Below, one piece after another: positions 7,021-13,178 of a DNA stretch of 13,178 nucleotides. Positions within the stretch are counted from its first letter, which is position 1; the number at the start of each line of letters is the position of its first letter. Under the pieces are notes generated by a model. The model did no database searches, was not told the DNA's origin, and was given only the letters and a program-made list of their open reading frames with translations. Source of the DNA: an uncultured Eubacteriales bacterium (GTDB lineage Bacteria > Bacillota > Clostridia > Oscillospirales > CAG-272); NCBI GenBank assembly GCA_934526185.1, contig CAKTAA010000060.1, forward strand, positions 1 through 13,178, written 5' to 3'. The position numbers were made by a program, and so were the translations under genes.

Positions 7021-8175
7021 TTATAGCCCGATATTTTTGAGCAAGATTTGGGTATTCCGTATTTTTTCACTCGAAATGCTGCTATTAACGGAAATTTCTC
7101 TTTTTGCCATTCCTCTTACATTCGGATCAAGCATCATAAACCACCGCCTGATTTGCATTATTGGCATTAACCATTTATGTTTTTCCAAAATCGGATAATA
7201 TCGTTTCAATTTAGCATACGGAATAAACATACGAGAGAAAATGTATTTAATTTTTCCTTGCTTCTTATGTACGGCAACACGGTTGTCCGTCGTGCCGTAG
7301 CTGCCTCCGCGCAAAATAAAATCCTGTATTTGCTCGGACAGCTCATCGCTCTGCTCGTTACAAAACCATATACGGCTCAACTTGCGGGAGGCCCTTGCAA
7401 ATTGCAATAATCCGCCGCTTTTTAGCAGCTCGTCTCTTTTAGAAAAATTTTCGCTGTCCATACGGTCGAGAACAACAAGATCGACAAACGGACGAATACC
7501 GCATCCACCGTTTTCGAAATGTTTCGCCATATGTGCGATATGGTAAAAGTAGAAAAACTCGTCGGTCATTTCGTAACGGAATTTGCTGTTTTCACACAAG
7601 GCTACATTTTTCCAAACGCCGCTTAAAATCTCAATAGCGTTATTTGCACGACCTTCCTCGAGCAAATCAAAATGAAGTTCCACGTGAACACCGTTCGGGG
7701 CAAAAAGCGAAACGTCGTGCGTAGCTCTATCCTTTAAGATATACTTTAATTCTTCTGACAGGCAAAGTATGGCTTTTTCCAAATCTTCATTATGAACGAG
7801 AATATCTATATCGCAACTTGTTCGTATCCACGGCTCGGAATAGTATTCACGAAGAACAGAGCCTTTGAGTGGTATAAACGGAATTTCTGATTTTTCAAGA
7901 GCTTCGCATATTCGATTAAATTCATACTTCTGTTGTTCATAACGATAGACGGCTCTGAAAATTTCCGTTTCAAGCCACTTACTGCTTTCATTAAGCAAAT
8001 CATTCTTTTTCAGTCCAAATACGAGCAGATGAAGCGCGTCGTGCTGTTTGGCTACTGTTGCAATCTGTGGCAACATTTCTGCATTATATAGGGCTTTTTT
8101 CTCGTCGGAAAGAGGATCGCCACAAATAGCCGAACATAGCAGCGCGAACATCACCTTACTTGTTTTATTATCCAT
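7021..8175 (-). CDS. Nucleotidyltransferase-fold family protein (NTP_transf_5 type)
   Basis: The product is 384 residues with no signal peptide. The signature is IPLKGSVLREYY at ~101-112 followed by TSCDIDILV at ~119-127, whose Asp-x-Asp (122/124) fits the metal-binding pair of nucleotidyltransferase folds. VHVELHFDL follows at ~163-171. A histidine-rich FYHIAHMAKHFENGGCGIRPF block and a basic C-terminal third come next. This arrangement matches the NTP_transf_5 family, often found in polysaccharide gene clusters, with no settled reaction; sugar or phosphosugar modification is conceivable. It is the last gene of the minus-strand cluster, 22 bp behind the dehydrogenase. The ATG at 8175 has only a weak, distant AGGA (about 13 nt), so translation may be low or coupled. 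Confidence 0.75.
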   Translation of the reverse strand: MDNKTSKVMFALLCSAICGDPLSDEKKALYNAEMLPQIATVAKQHDALHLLVFGLKKNDLLNESSKWLETEIFRAVYRYEQQKYEFNRICEALEKSEIPFIPLKGSVLREYYSEPWIRTSCDIDILVHNEDLEKAILCLSEELKYILKDRATHDVSLFAPNGVHVELHFDLLEEGRANNAIEILSGVWKNVALCENSKFRYEMTDEFFYFYHIAHMAKHFENGGCGIRPFVDLVVLDRMDSENFSKRDELLKSGGLLQFARASRKLSRIWFCNEQSDELSEQIQDFILRGGSYGTTDNRVAVHKKQGKIKYIFSRMFIPYAKLKRYYPILEKHKWLMPIMQIRRWFMMLDPNVRGMAKREISVNSSISSEKIRNTQILLKNIGL

Positions 8176-8197
8176 AGCAATCTTTCATTCCTAAAAA

Positions 8198-9436
8198 TTA
8201 GTCTCGTCTGAAAATGTCTCTCGTGTAAACCTTGGCTGCTACATCATCAAGGCAGGTGTCATAACGGTTTGCAATAATTGCCTGACAAATCTCTTTAAAT
8301 TTTTCGATGTCGTTGACGATTTTGCTACCGAAGAAAGTCTCGCCGTCATTCAGCGTAGGCTCATAAATAACAACCGTTGCACCCTTTGCCTTAATTCGCT
8401 TTATAACGCCCTGAATGGAGGATTGACGAAAGTTGTCCGAATTAGATTTCATTGTCAAGCGGTAAACGCCAATGGTAACGGATGTCTCCTTTGCCTTGCT
8501 GTATGCGTTATTTTCCTCGTAGCCGTAATAGCCAGCCATACGCAGTACACGGTCGGCAATAAAATCCTTTCTCGTTCTGTTGCTCTCAACGATAGCAGAC
8601 ACCATATTCTGCGGTACATCAGCATAGTTTGCGAGAAGCTGTTTTGTGTCCTTTGGCAAGCAGTAACCGCCGTAGCCAAACGAGGGATTATTATAGTGGT
8701 TGCCGATTCTCGGATCGAGGCATACACCGTTGATAATCTGCTGTGTGTCAAGACCTTTCATCTCAGCATAGGTATCCAGTTCATTAAAGTAGGATACACG
8801 AAGTGCCAAGTAGGTGTTTGCGAAAAGCTTAACCGCTTCAGCCTCGGTAAAGCCCATAATCAAAGTGTCAATATTCTCTTTAATAGCTCCCTCTTGGAGA
8901 AGTTTTGCAAAATTGTTTGCCGCCTTTACAAGTCGATCATCGCGCATATCCGTGCCGACGATAATGCGGCTCGGATAGAGGTTGTCGTAAAGAGCCTTGC
9001 TTTCACGCAGAAATTCGGGGCTGAAAATGATATTATCGCAATGATACTTCTCCCGAACCATCGCCGTAAACCCAACAGGGATCGTGGATTTGATGACCAT
9101 TATCGCATCGGGATTGTATTTTATAACGAGCTGAATAACCGCTTCAACCGCTGACGTATCAAAAAAGTTCTTTTGGCTATCATAGTTTGTAGGGGCAGCG
9201 ATAACCACAAAACCCGCATCTTTATATGCAGCTTCCGCATCAAGCGTTGCTGTCAGATCAAGCTCCTTTTCGGCAAGATACTTTTCGATATAATCGTCCT
9301 GTATGGGCGACTTTCTATTGTTGATCATCTCCACCTTTGCGGGAATAATGTCAACAGCCGTTACTTTATTGTGCTGTGCCAAAAGCACCGATATTGATAA
9401 ACCGACATAGCCGGTTCCTGCGACTGCTATTTTCAT
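8198..9436 (-). CDS. ugd: UDP-glucose 6-dehydrogenase family (nucleotide-sugar dehydrogenase)
   Basis: This NAD-dependent enzyme oxidises UDP-glucose to UDP-glucuronate in two steps, supplying uronic acid for surface polysaccharide. It starts with the Rossmann loop GTGYVGLS. It contains STIPVGFT (~residue 118), SPEFLRES (~140) and the active-site segment GYGGYCLPKDTKQL with the catalytic Cys near residue 260. Length is 412 residues, a little more than the ~390 of typical bacterial Ugd. I chose ATG 9436 and not 9442 because GGAGG sits 7 nt before 9436 but only 1 nt before 9442. It lies 14 bp after the flippase remnant. A UDP-ManNAc-type dehydrogenase is less likely from the motifs, but substrate is not certain. 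Its presence beside a glucuronyl C5-epimerase supports UDP-glucuronate as product. Confidence 0.9.
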   Translation of the reverse strand: MKIAVAGTGYVGLSISVLLAQHNKVTAVDIIPAKVEMINNRKSPIQDDYIEKYLAEKELDLTATLDAEAAYKDAGFVVIAAPTNYDSQKNFFDTSAVEAVIQLVIKYNPDAIMVIKSTIPVGFTAMVREKYHCDNIIFSPEFLRESKALYDNLYPSRIIVGTDMRDDRLVKAANNFAKLLQEGAIKENIDTLIMGFTEAEAVKLFANTYLALRVSYFNELDTYAEMKGLDTQQIINGVCLDPRIGNHYNNPSFGYGGYCLPKDTKQLLANYADVPQNMVSAIVESNRTRKDFIADRVLRMAGYYGYEENNAYSKAKETSVTIGVYRLTMKSNSDNFRQSSIQGVIKRIKAKGATVVIYEPTLNDGETFFGSKIVNDIEKFKEICQAIIANRYDTCLDDVAAKVYTRDIFRRD

Positions 9437-9442
9437 ATTCAT

Positions 9443-9448
9443 TCCTCC
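9443..9448 (-). promoter_or_regulatory. Shine-Dalgarno GGAGGA deciding the ugd start
   Basis: Minus-strand GGAGGA abuts the first in-frame ATG (9442) and is correctly spaced (7 nt after GGAGG) for the second (9436). The protein therefore begins MKIAVAGTGYVGL, the normal start of the family. Confidence 0.7.
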
Positions 9449-9450
9449 GT

Positions 9451-9822
9451 TTATGTATTTTTCTTTTTAATTATTCTCTTTAGCGTTATTGCCAGCGAGA
9501 TACATATGTTTTTCACATCATTGAAATTCAACCCAATAATAAATACACATGAGACGAGATAAAAAACATACGCATAAGGAACATCAAAACTAATCAACAA
9601 ACACCCTAAGATCGACAGAATATAGGTAATCGCTGTTTGTGTTAAGCGAATTTTCACTCTAACTAACCGTTGTATTGTCTGCATTCTGACCGCCCACGTT
9701 ATGAGAAAACTTGCCGCAGTAGCTATGGAAGCTCCTACAAAACCAATAGTTTTTATTAAAATCAAATTCAAGATAATATTCACTGCGGCTCCGATAGCGA
9801 CAGAAATGAATATGTGGCATTT
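9451..9822 (-). pseudogene. Remnant of a polysaccharide flippase (C-terminal ~120 residues only)
   Basis: The frame is open from just after a TGA at 9823-9825. From about 9813 it reads IFISVAIGAAVNIILNLILI, then KTIGFVGASIATAASFLITW and two more hydrophobic segments, ending in KRIIKKKNT. The block VAIGAAVNIILNLILIKTIG is characteristic of the late helices of Wzx-like oligosaccharide flippases, which are normally ~450-500 residues. The first ~360 are missing. The only start available is a GTG at 9783 inside a helix with no good ribosome site. The frame begins immediately where the overlapping glycosyltransferase sequence loses its family resemblance, so the remnant was created by a deletion or rearrangement joining the two genes, or by a mis-assembly. 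It cannot work as a flippase alone. Confidence 0.75.
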
Positions 9823-10493
9823 TCAAGTTCGCTTTTCACCTGTTCTTTGGGGACACACGCCACGCTATAATTCTTGATGTTCTTTCCTCTAATTATTTCT
9901 TCTGCTTTTTCGGTATTAAAAGTTAAAACCTTAAAAAAAGCATTTGGTATTCTTTTTTCAATCTCGGCGTAAATATCAACAGTCTCATTGAAACACTGCC
10001 ATAAATCAAGCGATCCTACATATGTGAATACCTTTTTTGAATAGTCTTTTCTCTCAAATATATCATTGTCAAGGACTTCATTAAAGCAAGGCATAACATA
10101 TGCTTTGTGACTGAAACTTGTATGCGCCAATTTTTCATAATACTCTTGCATATATTGAGAAACATAAAAGATCATCTTCGCTTTTTTCATAGCGAAGCAA
10201 TCCATATAATTCAAAATACCACTTCTAATCTTGCTACTATGCCTCATGTATGATTCTGCACCAGTAGCTCCTTGCTGCCATAATATAAAATTTCTATAGC
10301 CTTTGAAATAATATTTGAAAGCATCCTTTCCCATAGGGAACACTATTAAATCTTGTTTTGAAACGCCTTCAAAATCTTTTATATACTCGCATTGAAAATT
10401 GAGTCTCGCTAATGCTTCTTTAATAACATCAAGATAAACATTAAGCACTACTACATTGGGGTAATTCATATATATGTATGCTTTCTTAGCCAT
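9780..10493 (-). CDS. Glycosyltransferase, C-terminally truncated
   Basis: The product is 237 residues from the ATG at 10493, chosen because AGAGGTGA (10499-10506) is well placed for it; a GTG at 10502 lies inside that site. It begins MAKKAYIYMNYPNVVVLNVY. It contains LIVFPMGKDAFKYYFKGYRN, ILWQQGATGAESYMRHSS and FTYVGSLDLWQCFNETV (~residues 160-176), the hinge between the two Rossmann domains of a GT-B enzyme of GT4-like type. The second domain proceeds normally to ENATY. It then stops with nine unrelated residues encoded by flippase DNA in another frame. Roughly the last third, including the usual EX7E-type nucleotide-sugar-binding region, is lost, so activity is unlikely. It follows the epimerase stop closely, and its SD overlaps that stop. 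Confidence 0.8.
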   Translation of the reverse strand: MAKKAYIYMNYPNVVVLNVYLDVIKEALARLNFQCEYIKDFEGVSKQDLIVFPMGKDAFKYYFKGYRNFILWQQGATGAESYMRHSSKIRSGILNYMDCFAMKKAKMIFYVSQYMQEYYEKLAHTSFSHKAYVMPCFNEVLDNDIFERKDYSKKVFTYVGSLDLWQCFNETVDIYAEIEKRIPNAFFKVLTFNTEKAEEIIRGKNIKNYSVACVPKEQVKSELENATYSFLSLSEPQ

Positions 10494-10505
10494 CTTTGTC
10501 ACCTC

Positions 10506-11405
10506 TTACTCAAATATCTTTTGCATCACCTTTTTGCAAAAGGCTCTCTTTCTTTTCCAATAACTATTTTGGTATTTCTCCCATTTGTCGGCAACATCTT
10601 TATATATGGAATCACCAAACAAATCGTACATCGCATTAAGTTGAGCAATATGGAGCTTATGATAAAATGGACTGCATATGTTTTTTCCATCGTCATATTT
10701 ACTCCAATATTTTGTGTCGAAATCGGGCAATTTTCGCTTTAAGGTTTCAAGAGTTCTTTTCAATATAATATCCGATTCCTCATCTCTGAAATACTTACAG
10801 TAGTCATACAATCCCCAAAGTGAAAAAATCCATCCATTCAAAATTACGGGATTATCGGTATCTTCATAAAAAACCACATTCTCACCGTCATATTCGGTTG
10901 TTCCACCTTCACAGATTGGCTTCAGCATGAACACCCTTGCTTTATCTGCAGCATTGGTAAATCTTTTATCTCCTGTTACGATTGCCGCCCTAATAAGCAT
11001 TGAAATGCCTTCGCCCTGCGCCATAGATGAGTACGGAGCTTCGGGTTTATTATATGCGAATGTTACCCAACCACCATCTGCTTGTTGATTCGCTACCGCC
11101 CAATCGGCGCAAGCAATCAACTTGTTCTTATATATCTCGTCATGAGTCTTCAAGAAAAGATCATAAGCAGCCAATCCGTACTGAAAAATGCCAATAGAAA
11201 AGTATATTTCTTCTCCTGTGTCAACATGGTATTTAGGAACAAGGATATTCGGATCATCCTTTGTAACTTTCTCAGTCAAATCATTATAATAACCTGCAAT
11301 CTCGGTCTTGGAATAACAAGTTCCAACACCTTGATTAACATGAGAAATGCTTTTCCCGGTCATCATTTTATACCACTTTTTGATCTTATATATTGATATG
11401 CCCAT
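10506..11405 (-). CDS. D-glucuronyl C5-epimerase family protein (C5-epim_C domain)
   Basis: The family converts D-glucuronic acid units in a polysaccharide to L-iduronic acid by flipping C5. The 299-residue product has the hallmarks of the C5-epimerase C-terminal (alpha/alpha-barrel) domain. These are ADGGWVTF (~109-116), YSSMAQGEGISMLIRAAIVT (~125-144), DNPVILNGWIFSLWGLYDY (~184-202), and a Tyr-rich end with WSKYDDG (234-240) and FYHKLHIAQLNAMY (~247-260). The YHxxHIxQL element matches the animal heparan-sulfate enzyme family. There is no signal peptide or membrane helix, so it would act in the cytoplasm. Both ends are basic, which could hold it at the membrane or on an acidic glycan. It sits 2-3 bp from each neighbour. 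Substrate is inferred; the nearby UDP-sugar dehydrogenase supports glucuronate-containing chains. Confidence 0.85.
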   Translation of the reverse strand: MGISIYKIKKWYKMMTGKSISHVNQGVGTCYSKTEIAGYYNDLTEKVTKDDPNILVPKYHVDTGEEIYFSIGIFQYGLAAYDLFLKTHDEIYKNKLIACADWAVANQQADGGWVTFAYNKPEAPYSSMAQGEGISMLIRAAIVTGDKRFTNAADKARVFMLKPICEGGTTEYDGENVVFYEDTDNPVILNGWIFSLWGLYDYCKYFRDEESDIILKRTLETLKRKLPDFDTKYWSKYDDGKNICSPFYHKLHIAQLNAMYDLFGDSIYKDVADKWEKYQNSYWKRKRAFCKKVMQKIFE

Positions 11406-11407
11406 TT

Positions 11408-11947
11408 CTAATCGCCCTCTATCTGCTCAATCAAAATCTGAACAGCCTTATCAATTTTATATTTATCGGCTTCTATTAAGCAAAGCCGTTTTTTACATAG
11501 TAACAATGTAGGATCTACTGCCATCGCTTTTAAGATGTTCACAAATGCAAGCTGATCCCCTGTAGGATAAACAAAGCCAGCATTCTCATTAACAAGTTCT
11601 GCGTTATATCTCCAATCGGAAGCGATAACGGGAACTCCGGCAGAGTAAGCATCTATCAATGTTCCGGCAAAACCTTCGCCCTCGTAGTATGTAGGAAAGA
11701 GCAAGGCAAAATAATCCTTCAAGACATCAACACTCTTGTCATACGGAACCAACCCACCATAGCGAATATATGACGGGAATTTTTTCTGCAACGATTCAAA
11801 CCACTCAATTTGCGCTCCGTCCACTTGTCCGTAAATATCCAGCGAAAATGCTTGTACTCCTAAATCTGTATTCACCGACACAACAGCATTTACAGCATCC
11901 TCAATTCCTTTATCACGCATAACACGAGAAAATGTACAGAGCTTCAA
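11408..11947 (-). CDS. GT4-like glycosyltransferase, C-terminal half only
   Basis: The 179-residue frame from a TTG at 11947 holds only the nucleotide-sugar-binding domain of a GT-B enzyme. It starts KLCTFSRVMRDKGIEDAV and contains SLDIYGQVD, YFALLFPT and EGEGFAGTLIDAYSAGVPVI, the last with the expected acidic/Gly pattern. It closely resembles residues ~172-350 of the gene just upstream. The N-terminal acceptor domain (~170 residues) is missing, and there is no proper ribosome site before the TTG. In frame, the sequence extends back through YNLYP to a G7 tract at 11963-11969, where losing one G would fuse it to the upstream gene. It may be a truncated paralogue, the second half of a frameshifted fusion or a phase-variable product. 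It alone is unlikely to be an active transferase. Confidence 0.7.
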   Translation of the reverse strand: MKLCTFSRVMRDKGIEDAVNAVVSVNTDLGVQAFSLDIYGQVDGAQIEWFESLQKKFPSYIRYGGLVPYDKSVDVLKDYFALLFPTYYEGEGFAGTLIDAYSAGVPVIASDWRYNAELVNENAGFVYPTGDQLAFVNILKAMAVDPTLLLCKKRLCLIEADKYKIDKAVQILIEQIEGD

Positions 11948-11957
11948 AGGATAGAGG

Positions 11958-13010
11958 TTATACCCCCCCGAATTTTTCGGTCATAATTTGAATTGCTGAT
12001 TCGGAGATATAATCCTTTGCTTTACGGACACAGTTTTCTTTCATACTAAGCAGGACATTTGGTTTTTGTGCAACTTCGAGTAAGGTTCTCTCAAACTGAT
12101 CTGCATCATCAAAGTCATAGCCTATGCCAGTTATACCCTCATCAACAACATCAGAATAGCTCTCCCATTTAGCTGATATTACAGGGATACCTGCCGCATA
12201 CGCATCAATAATCGTTCCTGGGATTCCTTCTGTATAAAAGTGTGTCGGAAAGAGTAACGCAAAGTATTTTTGCAATACTTCTACGCTACGATTAGCATCA
12301 ACACAGCCGCAATAACAAATATAATCCGGAAGTTGTTTTTTTAAATTTTCAAACCATTCTACTTGTGACGTATCTACTTGTCCATAAATATCTAACGAAT
12401 AGGCTATGTAACCAAGTCTATCATTGACTTCCGTTATGATATTTACAGCCGTTTCAATGCCTTTTTCTTTCATCACACGGGAAAAGGTACAGAGTTTATA
12501 CGGCACACCGGACGGATACACAAGTTTATCTTCTGAAAGAACCGTCAGCTTTTTGCAATTCGGCATAACATATACGTTTTCAAACCCCTGTGCTTCCAGC
12601 GCATTTTTCATGGTGTTCGTTTCAACGTAGATGCCGTCAAATTTTTTCAGCTTTTTTGAAAGCCGTTTACGTTCCTTCAAAAACTCCGGCAGCCAACCGC
12701 CGATCACGACGTAATGTATTTTTCTTTTCTTGAAAAAATGTCTTTGAAAAGACAGCAGCGGAGCATATACTCGCAAGCCATTATGTGCAGGAAAAATAAG
12801 TACATTCGTGCTGTTTTTCAATGCACGAAACACTTGAAAAGGTGCTTTCAAAAGTGTTTTCCAACCGCCATGTGTATCAATTTTTAGCACTTGGTCTTGT
12901 CCAAGCTGATTTTGTAATTCTTCAGTAATGATTTTTGTTTTTACCGTCTGACCATTCAGAAGATTGACACCTTCTCCAAAATGCCCTAATATACTTACCT
13001 TCACTCGCAC
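11958..13010 (-). CDS. GT4-family glycosyltransferase (full length)
   Basis: This is a cytoplasmic GT-B glycosyltransferase that would add a sugar from a nucleotide-sugar donor to a growing lipid-linked chain. The 350 residues begin with VKVSILGHFGEGVNLLNGQT, the glycine-rich first strand and loop. The N-terminal domain includes VLIFPAHNGLR (~70-80) and VVIGGWLPEF (~101-110). Domain two begins at KLCTFSRVMKEKGIE (~172). It ends with FYTEGIPGTIIDAYAAGIPVI (positions ~263-283), the donor-binding region. The GTG at 13010 is preceded by AGGGGTGA at good spacing; a second GTG two codons on is further from it. It starts 4 bp after the stop of the upstream partial gene. Its end, MTEKFGGV, coincides with the G7 tract. 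Donor and acceptor are unknown. Confidence 0.88.
   Translation of the reverse strand: MRVKVSILGHFGEGVNLLNGQTVKTKIITEELQNQLGQDQVLKIDTHGGWKTLLKAPFQVFRALKNSTNVLIFPAHNGLRVYAPLLSFQRHFFKKRKIHYVVIGGWLPEFLKERKRLSKKLKKFDGIYVETNTMKNALEAQGFENVYVMPNCKKLTVLSEDKLVYPSGVPYKLCTFSRVMKEKGIETAVNIITEVNDRLGYIAYSLDIYGQVDTSQVEWFENLKKQLPDYICYCGCVDANRSVEVLQKYFALLFPTHFYTEGIPGTIIDAYAAGIPVISAKWESYSDVVDEGITGIGYDFDDADQFERTLLEVAQKPNVLLSMKENCVRKAKDYISESAIQIMTEKFGGV
11963..11969 (-). repeat. G7 homopolymer at the junction of two glycosyltransferase frames
   Basis: Seven C on the + strand (G7 in the mRNA) occupy the last sense codons of the 350-residue glycosyltransferase. Just upstream in the mRNA is CCGAA-AAA-TTCGG, a small perfect hairpin overlapping the tract. 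With seven G the gene ends GGG GGG GTA TAA; with six it reads on as GGG GGG TAT AAC CTC into the half glycosyltransferase without a stop, giving a ~533-residue product. Confidence 0.8.
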
Positions 13011-13014
13011 AAGC

Positions 13015-13178
13015 TCACCCCTTTACATATATGATTTTCTTTAATACTCCAAAAAACAAATTTCTAACAGTTAGTACAAACGAGGAAATCGGATTTTTAT
13101 TTTCAGCTTCCCGATATAGCTTATAATGCCATTTAATTAACTTCATATAGCCGTGATTGCTGATCGAACCGCTTCTTT
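13015..13178 (-). CDS. C-terminal end of a probable glycosyltransferase (5' truncated by window edge)
   Basis: One minus-strand frame is open from the window edge to a TGA at 13015-13017, giving 53 residues beginning RSGSISNHGYMKLIKW. It ends with a moderately hydrophobic, basic helix (FVLTVRNLFFGVLKKIIY). The other two frames hit stops within 15 codons. The RxGSIS block followed by a basic helix resembles the end of GT2-type polysaccharide glycosyltransferases, but so short a piece cannot settle the family. Its last codons overlap the ribosome binding site of the next glycosyltransferase gene, which starts 4 bp later, so it belongs to the same transcription unit. Confidence 0.55.
   Translation of the reverse strand, partial: RSGSISNHGYMKLIKWHYKLYREAENKNPISSFVLTVRNLFFGVLKKIIYVKG

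Noticed and set aside
8423..9154. 243-codon plus-strand frame inside ugd
   Set aside because: It is antisense to the conserved dehydrogenase and shows no coherent motif; a shadow of the codon pattern.
7021..13178. A defence system, prophage or transposon as the cause of the AT-rich block
   Set aside because: Every recognisable gene there belongs to polysaccharide synthesis. No nuclease, helicase, transposase, integrase, terminal repeat or CRISPR-like repeat was seen.

Overview
The window looks like a chromosomal segment of a Gram-positive anaerobe of the Bacillota, most likely class Clostridia. The basis is a clostridial-type formate-tetrahydrofolate ligase, a CdaA-CdaR (c-di-AMP) pair, a DivIVA-like coiled-coil protein, strong AAGGAGG-type ribosome binding sites and a near-consensus sigma-A promoter. 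No narrower taxonomic call is justified from sequence alone. No tRNA, rRNA, CRISPR array, transposase or integrase was seen.

Left part (1-5629, + strand, fairly GC-rich, housekeeping). The window opens in the last ~90 residues of a polytopic membrane protein that resembles the C-terminus of a polysaccharide/lipid flippase. It is followed 33 bp later by fhs. A 169-bp gap holds inverted repeats and a strong promoter that starts a compact five-gene operon: thioredoxin, DivIVA-like protein, a 44-residue single-pass membrane microprotein, the diadenylate cyclase cdaA and its regulator cdaR. All of these genes overlap or lie within 15 bp of each other. The glmM gene that often follows cdaR is absent; instead a DUF3810-type membrane metallopeptidase-like gene converges from the other strand (5662-6870) with its own likely promoter.

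Right part (7021-13178, - strand, visibly more AT-rich). This is the downstream end of an exopolysaccharide or capsule gene cluster that enters from beyond the right edge. In transcription order it holds: the tail of a probable glycosyltransferase, a full-length GT4-like glycosyltransferase, the C-terminal half of a second related GT4, a D-glucuronyl C5-epimerase family protein, a glycosyltransferase that has lost its C-terminal third, a flippase remnant consisting only of its last ~120 residues, a UDP-glucose/UDP-sugar dehydrogenase, and a nucleotidyltransferase-fold (NTP_transf_5) protein. The genes are packed with gaps of only a few bases.

How it fits together: the dehydrogenase would supply UDP-glucuronate, glycosyltransferases would build a GlcA-containing chain, and the C5-epimerase could convert some D-glucuronate to L-iduronate. 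This is a heparosan- or dermatan-like chemistry that is unusual for bacteria. The cluster also shows at least two scars: an out-of-frame junction near 9805-9815 where a glycosyltransferase runs into a flippase tail, and a G7 tract at 11963-11969 where one intact glycosyltransferase runs into half of another. The locus therefore looks actively recombining, decaying or phase-variable, or it is mis-assembled at those two points.
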